A stretch of DNA of 5,701 nucleotides from Vibrio madracius (GTDB lineage Bacteria > Pseudomonadota > Gammaproteobacteria > Enterobacterales > Vibrionaceae). Below the pieces are notes generated by a model. It had not been told where the DNA came from. It saw only the letters and a program-made list of their open reading frames with translations, and ran no database searches. Below, piece after piece: positions 1-5,701 of this stretch (positions are counted from its first letter, which is position 1; every line of letters begins with the position of its first letter). The DNA is taken from the NCBI GenBank assembly GCA_000695745.1, contig ASHK01000501.1, forward strand, positions 1 through 5,701. Direction: 5' to 3'. A program made the translations under genes and the position numbers.

Positions 1-849
1 CTGTACCGATCACATCGAACTCTTGACGTGAGCAACTTGGACAAGCAATGAAGTTGATACCGCGAGAGCGAATGCGTAATGATTTGAGGATATCAAAGCC
101 TACTTTAATCTCTTCAACAGGGTCAGCCGCCAAAGAAATACGTAATGTATCACCAATACCTTCCGCTAATAACATACCCAGCCCAACGGAAGATTTGACT
201 GCGCCCGCACGCGCTCCACCAGCTTCGGTAATCCCTAAGTGTAGTGGTTGGTCGATCTTTTGCGCCAGTAATCGGTAAGAGTCAACGGCAAGGAAGACAT
301 CCGATGCTTTAACACTGACTTTAAACTGATCAAAATTAAGTCGATCGAGAATATCAACATGGCGCATCGCTGATTCAACCAGTGCCGCAGGCGTAGGTTC
401 GCCGTACTTCATTTGAATATCTTTCTCGAGGGAGCCGCCGTTGACACCAATACGAATAGGAATGTTGTTATCGCGAGCACAATCGACGACAGAGCGAATA
501 CGAGCTTCGTTGCCGATGTTACCCGGTTGATACGTAAACAATCAACGCCGTACTCTGCCACTTTAAGTGCAATTCGATAGTCGAAATGAATATCCGCAAC
601 GAGTGGAATCGAGATTTGTTGTTTTATCTCTCGAAACGCTTCAGCCGCGTCCATGGTAGGTACAGATACACGAACGATGTCTGCACCGACATTTTCCAAC
701 GCTTTAATTTGAGCGACGGTCGCGGCGACATCTGTCGTACGAGTATTTGTCATTGACTGTACTGCAATGGGCGCGCCATCGCCGATAGGTACATCGCCCA
801 CATAAATACGCGTAGATGGGCGACGTTTAATTGGTGATTCGTGATGCAT
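1..849 (-). CDS. ispG: 4-hydroxy-3-methylbut-2-enyl diphosphate synthase IspG (GcpE), 3' end off window, one frameshift
   Basis: IspG is the penultimate enzyme of the MEP isoprenoid pathway. It is a cytoplasmic [4Fe-4S] protein that converts MEcPP to HMBPP. The N-terminal frame (849 down to about 526) gives the classic start [20 protein letters not shown], then [23 protein letters not shown] and VDCLRIN. After N108 the frame breaks. Family sequence continues in another frame ([43 protein letters not shown]) to the edge without stops. Adding one G to the plus-strand GG at 525-526 rebuilds N-P-G-N. In restored numbering the cluster cysteines of the CPSC motif are C270 and C273, the family positions; the third cysteine lies beyond the window. 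About 283 of roughly 370 residues are present. The gene begins 9 nt after the rodZ stop and has no clear Shine-Dalgarno, so it is probably co-transcribed and translationally coupled. If read literally, the product is a 146-residue protein with 38 nonsense residues at its end. Identity is near certain; whether the break is real is doubtful. Confidence 0.95.
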
Positions 850-858
850 ATTGATTAT

Positions 859-1799
859 CTAAGGTAAGGTGAATCGAGCTACTTTGCCTGAAGTATACCC
901 AGAAAGGTCGACAGGTTCACTTGCTAATGTCATTGAAACCTTCTCAGGTGCGCCCAAAATCACTTTAAACGGCGCTTTTCCATTAACATTAACACTGTCA
1001 CCTTGCTTTTTAATACCTGTCGTGATGGTTTTGCCATCTGCGTCTTTCACCTGGATCCAGCAGTCTCCAGTAAACGCCATTGTCAGGTTTGTCAATCCGT
1101 CTGCCGGTTTAGATTGTTCTTTGTCAGTTTCTGACTTTTCATCTGTCACCACGGCTTGCTGCGCCGACGTGTCTTTATTGATAACAGGCTCCGACACCGG
1201 CTCTGTTGTTGTCGCTTCTGTTTGTTCAGGCGCTTCGATAATAGCAGAAACATCAATCGTTTTGACGTCATCTTCTGCCGGAGCTAACTCTGCTTGAACC
1301 GCGACTTGTGGGGAAGCTGGTTCTTCAACTTGAATCGCTGGATCACTGTTATCAGCAATTTCAGATAACGTGTCCTTTTGCTGGCTTTGTAGCCACCATA
1401 CCGATGAAATACCAATAATGACGACGAAAATGCCCATGTGAGTTTCATGATACGGCTATCGTGCTTTTCTTTATTGGTTTTTTGAGAAAAACTCTGCATT
1501 GGCTGTTCAGAAGGTTGAGCTTCATTATGATGCTCGATCGCACCCAAGATCTCTTTTTCATCGATCCCCACCGCTTTAGCGTAAGAGCGTAAATATCCTC
1601 GGGTAAATGTGGCGACTTGCTCACCGTCAAAATCATTGGCTTCAATTTTCTGAATAATAGCAACGCGCAAGCGCAATCTATCAGCTATCTGCTTTTGAGT
1701 GAGCCCTAATGCTTCTCGCTTCTCTTTAAGAATCGTTCCGGCAAGAGCTGGCTCATGTTGTTCTACGTTATCTACTGCGGTATTTTTTTCAGTACTCAT
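859..1799 (-). CDS. rodZ: Cytoskeletal cell-shape protein RodZ, one frameshift at the membrane segment
   Basis: RodZ is a bitopic inner-membrane protein that links MreB filaments to the elongasome and so controls rod shape. The N-terminal frame shows a cytoplasmic HTH domain of the Xre/Cro type at about residues 20-90 (LKEKREALGLTQKQIADRLR, then FTRGYLRSYAKAVGI). At W122 the frame breaks. The other frame carries the transmembrane helix (GIFVVIIGISSVWWLQ), a periplasmic linker rich in Glu, Thr, Pro and Ala, and the C-terminal beta domain (DUF4115) with TMAFTGDCWIQVKDADGK and the terminal ARFTLP. Adding one C to the plus-strand CCC at 1433-1435 joins them as KLTW-GIFVV, giving 313 residues, a normal family length. 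The start at 1799 is the first ATG before the HTH; an AAGAAG about 10 nt upstream is only a weak ribosome site. ispG follows after 9 nt. If the break were real, the truncated product would lose the membrane anchor and periplasmic domain. Confidence 0.93.
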
Positions 1800-1848
1800 T
1801 TATTCTGTACTTCTTTTGGTTGTGACTATGACGCGACACGCTTAATTC

Positions 1849-1876
1849 GTTTTATTTTTTGGTGTTGTATCGTCAA
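1849..1876 (-). promoter_or_regulatory. Candidate sigma70 promoter for rodZ-ispG
   Basis: On the minus strand, TTGACG (1876-1871, 5 of 6 matches to the -35 consensus) is followed after 16 nt by TAAAAC (1854-1849, 4 of 6 matches to the -10). Initiation would fall near 1842, leaving a leader of about 43 nt before the rodZ ATG. Upstream of it lie the rlmN terminator and a long gene-free stretch, so rodZ-ispG needs its own promoter. The assignment rests on consensus matching by eye only. Confidence 0.4.
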
Positions 1877-2243
1877 TAGTGTGGTAAATCGTACGTACTA
1901 ACTGTTATTACAGCATAGTCCCAAATTACTGACTTCTGCACATCTCTCTAGTGCAAAGTGCTCGATTTCATTATGATTTTCGCGCAATGTCGCCCCGTTA
2001 TGGAACAAGACAGCGGCAAGATGTGACCATCATAGTCGATTCTACCCATGAGTTAAAATCGGCAAACGTAAAACGACGTAAATAGAACCATTTTTGATTA
2101 AAAATTGACACTATCTATTAGGTTCAGGCGACGTTTTGAAATATTTGATTAACAAAAACGATATTCGTTCCATTAATACTGAATTTTTTATCAATAAATT
2201 GTGGCAAAGATCAGAGTTTCTTGCTGCCACGCTTTCAGATACA

Positions 2244-2269
2244 AAAAACCAAGCAAATACTTGGTTTTT
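2244..2269 (-). terminator. Rho-independent terminator of rlmN
   Basis: There is a perfect 10-bp stem, AAAAACCAAG (2244-2253) with CTTGGTTTTT (2260-2269), and a 6-nt loop. Read on the minus strand, it lies 17 nt past the rlmN stop and ends in a run of six T. The A/T arms also allow function on the plus strand, but no plus-strand gene ends here. It separates rlmN from rodZ. The G/C core is short (CCAAG), so efficiency may be moderate. Confidence 0.85.
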
Positions 2270-2286
2270 CTCTCTTTGTTCTCGAT

Positions 2287-3411
2287 TTAAACCGCTTTAA
2301 CAGGAATAGCTTCGCCCTTTTGCTCGGCCAATAGCTTGGTACGCTTGGTTCGGTCGATAACATCACCGACCAACTGACCACACGCCGCATCAATATCATC
2401 ACCGCGAGTCTTACGAACCGTTACTGTGTAATCATATTGCATAAGCGTTTTCATAAAACGGTCTATACGCGAATTACTTGGCTTCTTATAAGGTGAACCT
2501 GGATAAGGGTTAAATGGAATCAAGTTGATTTTCGCAGGTGTATCTTTCAATAATTCGGCCAGTTCACGAGCGTGATCCATATCATCGTTAACATGGTCTA
2601 AAAGCACATATTCAACGGTAACTTTACCGCGATTAGCGTTCGATGATGCAATATAACGACGCACAGATGCTAAGAAGTCTTGAATATCCCAACGATCGTT
2701 AATCGGCATAATTTCACTGCGCAACTTGTCATTTGGCGCGTGAAGAGAAATCGCCAACGCAACATCAATTTCACCTGTCATTTGATCAAGACCAGATACC
2801 ACACCAGAAGTCGAAACCGTCACTCGGCGCTTAGACAATCCAAAACCAAGATCGTCTAGCATAATCTCTAGTGCAGGCATCAAGTTTTTCATATTCAGTA
2901 ACGGCTCACCCATACCCATCATCACGACGTTGGTAATAGGACGACGACCCGTCTCTTTTTCAAGACCTACTTCACGAGCAGCGCGCCATACCTGACCAAT
3001 GATTTCAGAGACTTTAAGGTTACGGTTAAAACCTTGCTGTGCCGTTGAGCAGAATTTGCACTCTAATGCACAACCTACTTGTGATGAAACACAAAGTGTC
3101 GCACGGTCATCATCCGGAATATATACCGTTTCAACATCTTGATCGCCCACACGCATCGCCCACTTGATCGTGCCATCTGATGAATGCTGCGCTTCAGAGA
3201 CTGTCGGTGCTTTGATTTCAGCTAAGCGAATCAACTTTTCACGAAGCTTCTTGTTGATGTTGGTCATCTTCTCAAAGTCATCACAACCGAAGTGATAGAT
3301 CCACTTCATGACCTGATCAGCACGGAAGGCTTTTTCGCCAAGTTCCTCTTGGAAGAATTTACGCATACCTTTGCGATCAAAATCGAGTAGATTGACTTTT
3401 TGTGCGGTCAT
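2287..3411 (-). CDS. rlmN: Dual-specificity 23S rRNA (A2503-C2) / tRNA (A37-C2) methyltransferase RlmN
   Basis: RlmN is a radical-SAM enzyme that methylates C2 of A2503 in 23S rRNA and of A37 in some tRNAs, supporting translation fidelity. The 374-residue frame is intact and of usual length. The radical-SAM cysteines are in the CxxxCxxC motif at C114, C118 and C121 (CALECKFC). The two mechanistic cysteines are also in place: C107 in TLCVSSQ and C344 in DAACGQL, the methyl carrier. Other family landmarks are [12 protein letters not shown] (163-174), VTVSTSGVV (197-205), ISLHAPND (221-228) and [12 protein letters not shown] (295-306). The ATG at 3411 is preceded by AGAGG with 4 nt spacing, which supports this start. 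The gene stands alone between the ndk terminator and its own terminator. Unlike three of its neighbours it shows no frameshift. Confidence 0.98.
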   Translation of the reverse strand: MTAQKVNLLDFDRKGMRKFFQEELGEKAFRADQVMKWIYHFGCDDFEKMTNINKKLREKLIRLAEIKAPTVSEAQHSSDGTIKWAMRVGDQDVETVYIPDDDRATLCVSSQVGCALECKFCSTAQQGFNRNLKVSEIIGQVWRAAREVGLEKETGRRPITNVVMMGMGEPLLNMKNLMPALEIMLDDLGFGLSKRRVTVSTSGVVSGLDQMTGEIDVALAISLHAPNDKLRSEIMPINDRWDIQDFLASVRRYIASSNANRGKVTVEYVLLDHVNDDMDHARELAELLKDTPAKINLIPFNPYPGSPYKKPSNSRIDRFMKTLMQYDYTVTVRKTRGDDIDAACGQLVGDVIDRTKRTKLLAEQKGEAIPVKAV

Positions 3412-3451
3412 GTTGCCTCTTCGATGACGGTGATTCTAGTTAAGGGCGCGA

Positions 3452-3480
3452 ATTGTACAGCCTTTAGGCGACTACAACAA
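3452..3480 (-). promoter_or_regulatory. Candidate sigma70 promoter for rlmN
   Basis: On the minus strand, TTGTTG (3480-3475, a weak -35 with 3 of 6 matches) is followed after exactly 17 nt by TACAAT (3457-3452, 5 of 6 matches to the -10). A start near 3445 would leave a leader of about 34 nt before the rlmN ATG. The position between the ndk terminator and rlmN fits. The -35 is poor, so this is tentative. Confidence 0.4.
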
Positions 3481-3560
3481 GCGCTACAAAACCTTAAAAT
3501 AATAAGGTATTCATTTATAAGTGAACATTTTTTGTACAGATCAAAAGCCCAATATAAAAA

Positions 3561-3580
3561 AAGGAGGCGAAAGCCTCCTT
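3561..3580 (-). terminator. Rho-independent terminator of pepB-ndk
   Basis: There is a perfect 8-bp GC-rich stem, AAGGAGGC (3561-3568) with GCCTCCTT (3573-3580), around a 4-nt loop. On the minus strand it is followed at once by a run of T (plus-strand A run 3556-3562). It lies about 20 nt past the ndk stop. This is a strong canonical intrinsic terminator that closes the pepB-ndk unit before the rlmN promoter. Confidence 0.93.
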
Positions 3581-3600
3581 GTGTTGAGCAAAATCAATCA

Positions 3601-4026
3601 TTAACGCGGGCAGATTTCCGATGTCGGAAAGAAGAACTCTATTTCTCGAGCCGCTGATTCAGGGCTGTCTGAACCGTGAACCGAGTTGTGACGCATACTC
3701 AATGCATAGTCTGCACGAATGGTTCCACAAGCAGCTTCTTCTGGATTAGTTTTACCCATAAGTTCACGATAACGCGCAATCGCATCTTCACCCTCGAGCA
3801 CTTGAACCATGATAGGACCAGAGGTCATAAACTCACGTAGCGCCTCAAAAAATGGCTTACCCTCATGCTCTGCATAAAAACCTTTCGCTTGCTCGTCGGT
3901 AAGATGAACCATCTTAGCCGCAATAATTTTTAGACCGGCTTTCTCAATACGATGATAGATTTCACCAATAAGATTACGTTCTACTGCATCTGGTTTAACG
4001 ATTGAAAATGTTCTTTCTAGGGCCAT
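3601..4026 (-). CDS. ndk: Nucleoside diphosphate kinase
   Basis: Ndk moves the gamma phosphate of ATP to other (d)NDPs through a phosphohistidine intermediate and so balances NTP pools in the cytoplasm. The 141-residue frame is intact and of typical bacterial length. It starts [18 protein letters not shown], with the conserved K11 in KPDA. The catalytic histidine is H117 within the family signature NSVHGSD, and R104 and N114 are also present. The ATG at 4026 has a good ribosome site, AAGGAA, about 6 nt upstream. The gap to the pepB stop is 32 nt with no terminator, so it is probably co-transcribed with pepB. A strong terminator follows. Confidence 0.98.
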   Translation of the reverse strand: MALERTFSIVKPDAVERNLIGEIYHRIEKAGLKIIAAKMVHLTDEQAKGFYAEHEGKPFFEALREFMTSGPIMVQVLEGEDAIARYRELMGKTNPEEAACGTIRADYALSMRHNSVHGSDSPESAAREIEFFFPTSEICPR

Positions 4027-4058
4027 TATTGTTCCTTATCTTTCTGTTTCTATAATTG

Positions 4059-5356
4059 TTATTTGGTTTGAGCTTGCTCGGTAAGCAATCGAGCTAGAGT
4101 GCGAACACCCATGCCAGTTGCACCCGCTGACCACTTATCCGTCGCCGCTTTACGGTAAGTGCCTGCACAATCAAAGTGCAACCAACCTTTTTTGTAATCA
4201 GTAACAAAGTAAGACAAGAATGCCGCTGCAGTGCTTGCACCTGGTGAATAATCACCACTACTGATATTAGAAAGGTCAGCGAAATTTGACGGCAACATGC
4301 CACGGTGGAAATCGGCTAGAGGTAGCGGCCAAAGACCTTCTTTCTCTTGATTTGCGTTGGTTAACGCTTGATGCGCAAGTTCATCATCAAAAGACATGAT
4401 CGCATGATAATCATTGCCTAGAGCGTTTTTAGCTGCACCAGTGAGCGTGGCGCAATCTATGATTAGCTCTGGGTTTTGTTCACTCGCGTAAATCAGACCA
4501 TCGGCGAGGACCAAACGTCCTTCCGCATCCGTATTCATGATCTCAACGGTTTTGCCATTTTTATAGGTGATCACATCACCAAGCTTCAACGCACGACCAG
4601 AGACCATATTTTCGGCACAACAAAGAATCAGTTTCACACGCTTATTTAAACCACGCATGATCGCTAGACCTAGACCGCCAGTGATGGTTCCAGCACCGCC
4701 CATGTCCGCTTTCATTGCCGACATAAAGTTAGAAGGCTTCAAGCTATAACCACCTGAATCAAAGGTAATCCCTTTACCCACAAGACATGCAAATACCGGA
4801 GCATTTTCATCACCAGTTGGGTTGTAATCGAGTTGCAGCATTGCTGACGTGCGGTCAGAGCCACGACCGACGGCGAAAATGCCTTCCCACCCTTCTGTCA
4901 ATAAGTCTTTATCTTTTACGATACGGTAGGTAACGTGCTCAGGTGCCGTCGATTTTATGAATTCTGCCGCCATTGTCGCCAGTTGACGAGGGGCGACTTC
5001 TTCTGCACTTTTATTGATGATGTCACGGGTCCAATCAGACGCTTTGATACGAGCGTTCAACTCTTGGTCATCTTGCTCGCCAAGAGATGGGAGCGTCACT
5101 TGTGTCGTTTTTCTTGAGTTGCGATAACCTTGATAAACGCCCAAGTGGACTCTAAATCCCAACCTTCACCTGCTAACGTTGCATTACTAATACCTTGTGC
5201 ATCTAGTTTACGAGCCGCGCGCTGAATAGCACCTAAATCGTGGCCTTCGCCTAGATGTACGGTCGCGCCAGTATCAGTGAAAGAGATAATTGCTTTTTCG
5301 CCCCATTGAGGTGCAGCCGCTTCTTGGCTAAGAAATACCGACATTGTGTTAGACAT
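4059..5356 (-). CDS. pepB: Peptidase B, M17 leucyl aminopeptidase, one frameshift near the N-terminus
   Basis: PepB is a cytoplasmic metal-dependent aminopeptidase of family M17 that trims N-terminal residues from peptides. The first frame starts [20 protein letters not shown] and runs through WDLESTWAF (F74). The rest of the protein follows in another frame from YQGYRN to the stop at 4059. Adding one A to the plus-strand AAA at 5135-5137 joins them as WAF-YQGYR and gives 432 residues, the normal length. In restored numbering the metal and catalytic residues are K195, D200, K207 and D218 ([16 protein letters not shown], then KADMGG), and D277, E279 and R281 in the M17 signature NTDAEGRL. The ATG at 5356 is preceded by AAGGAGAG, a strong ribosome site. 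Read literally, translation stops after 86 residues; the long downstream frame opens with a spurious ATG at 5162. ndk follows 32 nt later. Confidence 0.95.
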
Positions 5357-5409
5357 GGTCTCTCCTTGTCTTAATTCTGTTTGTGTTGTCGCCTCTTATG
5401 ATTCAAATG

Positions 5410-5438
5410 ATGTTATCACTATGTAGAGACAATACCAA
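5410..5438 (-). promoter_or_regulatory. Candidate sigma70 promoter for pepB-ndk
   Basis: On the minus strand, TTGGTA (5438-5433, 4 of 6 matches) and TAACAT (5415-5410, 4 of 6 matches) are separated by 17 nt. They lie between the iscX terminator and pepB, where a promoter is expected. Initiation would be near 5403, with a leader of about 46 nt. The match is modest and made by eye. Confidence 0.3.
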
Positions 5439-5483
5439 TGACCCGCCCAGAGGAATTAATAACAATGTAACATGCAGCGACAA

Positions 5484-5508
5484 AAAAACGGACCAAAGGT
5501 CCGTTTTT
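5484..5508 (-). terminator. Rho-independent terminator of iscX (end of the isc operon)
   Basis: There is a perfect 11-bp stem, AAAAACGGACC (5484-5494) with GGTCCGTTTTT (5498-5508), and a 3-nt AAA loop. On the minus strand it lies about 23 nt past the iscX stop and ends in seven T. It separates the iron-sulfur assembly genes from pepB-ndk, so pepB needs its own promoter. Confidence 0.92.
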
Positions 5509-5531
5509 AGAATTAAAGTTAGAGAGATTGA

Positions 5532-5701
5532 TCAATCGTACTCGTCCATCCAGCACAAGATGACTGCTTCGAGAATTTTCTCATTGGAACGATTTGGATC
5601 GTCATCAAAATCTTCCAGTTCCGTTATCCATTTATGCAAGTCAGTAAAACGAACCGTTTTAGGATCCGTGTCTGGGAATTGATCGCACAGTTCTATAGCG
5701 A
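5532..5701 (-). CDS. iscX: Iron-sulfur cluster assembly accessory protein IscX (YfhJ), 5' end off window
   Basis: IscX is a small acidic protein that binds the cysteine desulfurase IscS and modulates iron-sulfur cluster assembly. The window holds the last 55 codons and the TGA stop at 5534-5532. The translation shows the family core: [16 protein letters not shown], then [20 protein letters not shown], ending CWMDEYD. The family is about 65 residues, so only roughly ten N-terminal residues are missing. The acidic DDD and DE residues are those thought to contact IscS. In the usual order it follows fdx as the last isc gene, and the strong terminator just downstream agrees. The plus-strand open frame across this segment is a shadow. 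Confidence 0.95.
   Translation of the reverse strand, partial: AIELCDQFPDTDPKTVRFTDLHKWITELEDFDDDPNRSNEKILEAVILCWMDEYD

Larger units (their letters stand above)
1800..2286. other. Long intergenic region between rlmN and rodZ, no convincing gene
   Basis: These 487 nt carry no recognisable protein. They contain the rlmN terminator at the right end, a candidate rodZ promoter near the left end and a palindromic octamer GTACGTAC at 1891-1898. A small inverted repeat, CTGT with ACAG, sits at 1902-1913. The right half (about 2060-2245) is AT-rich with many stops. The middle (about 1900-2050) is less AT-rich, and on the minus strand it holds 43 stop-free codons (2029 down to 1901, stop TAG at 1900-1898) that have no start codon or ribosome site. 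An overlapping 33-codon ATG frame also lacks a ribosome site. Vibrio genomes, as I recall, have the pilus gene pilW/pilF at this position; no TPR-like sequence is visible here. The middle block could be a non-coding leader, an intergenic repeat or a gene relic; I cannot decide. Confidence 0.6.

Noticed and set aside
869..1297. 142-codon plus-strand open frame opposite rodZ
   Set aside because: It mirrors the rodZ coding strand, has no family resemblance, and is explained as an antisense shadow of a real gene.
2020..2041. Possible CRP site around ATGTGACCATCATAGTCGAT
   Set aside because: Only the TGTGA half matches; the other half (expected TCACA) is absent, so it was not called.
1951..2052. 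Small 33-codon minus-strand ATG frame in the rlmN-rodZ gap (MGRIDYDGHILPL...)
   Set aside because: There is no ribosome site and no recognisable motif, and another frame is open over the same bases. It is mentioned in the gap description but not called as a gene.
3400..3657. Plus-strand open frame spanning the rlmN promoter, the ndk terminator and the ndk 3' end
   Set aside because: It crosses a clear terminator and the coding end of ndk, has no recognisable protein features, and is accounted for by minus-strand elements.
5096..5162. Programmed ribosomal frameshifting in pepB, or two separate genes
   Set aside because: There is no slippery heptamer with a downstream structure. The family is a single continuous frame, and the upstream part alone lacks the catalytic domain. 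A one-base loss explains it better.
5383..5682. 99-codon plus-strand open frame over the iscX region
   Set aside because: It overlaps the iscX coding sequence in antisense and reads through the iscX terminator hairpin, so it is a chance frame.

Overview
This looks like a chromosomal housekeeping segment from a gammaproteobacterium, most likely a member of the Vibrionaceae. That rests on protein resemblance from memory and on gene order (iscX, pepB, ndk, rlmN, rodZ, ispG); no search was run. Every recognisable gene lies on the minus strand, so transcription runs from high to low coordinates.

Layout in the direction of transcription: the 3' end of iscX (last gene of the isc iron-sulfur assembly cluster) enters at the right edge and is closed by a strong terminator. 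A second unit, pepB-ndk, follows: a leucyl aminopeptidase, then 32 nt later nucleoside diphosphate kinase, closed by a textbook terminator. rlmN, a radical-SAM rRNA/tRNA methyltransferase, then stands alone between a candidate promoter and its own terminator. A gene-free stretch of about 490 nt (1800-2286) comes next. Last are rodZ, a cell-shape protein, and ispG, an isoprenoid-pathway enzyme, 9 nt apart; ispG runs off the left edge.

The most striking feature is that three of the six genes (pepB, rodZ, ispG) are each broken by one frameshift. In each case adding one base to a short homopolymer restores a full-length conserved protein: AAA to AAAA near 5135, CCC to CCCC near 1433, and GG to GGG near 525 (plus-strand notation). 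In restored numbering the catalytic and cofactor residues of IspG and PepB sit where the families have them. ispG is normally essential, and all three lesions are homopolymer undercalls. The simplest reading is sequencing or assembly error, not biological decay, so I annotate each as one gene across the break.

The second point of interest is the stretch between rlmN and rodZ. In Vibrio species, as I recall, the type IV pilus assembly gene pilW/pilF sits here. No TPR-protein gene is visible; there is only a terminator, a candidate rodZ promoter and a short stop-free stretch of unknown meaning. I found no CRISPR array, RNA gene, insertion sequence, phage gene or new defence-like system.
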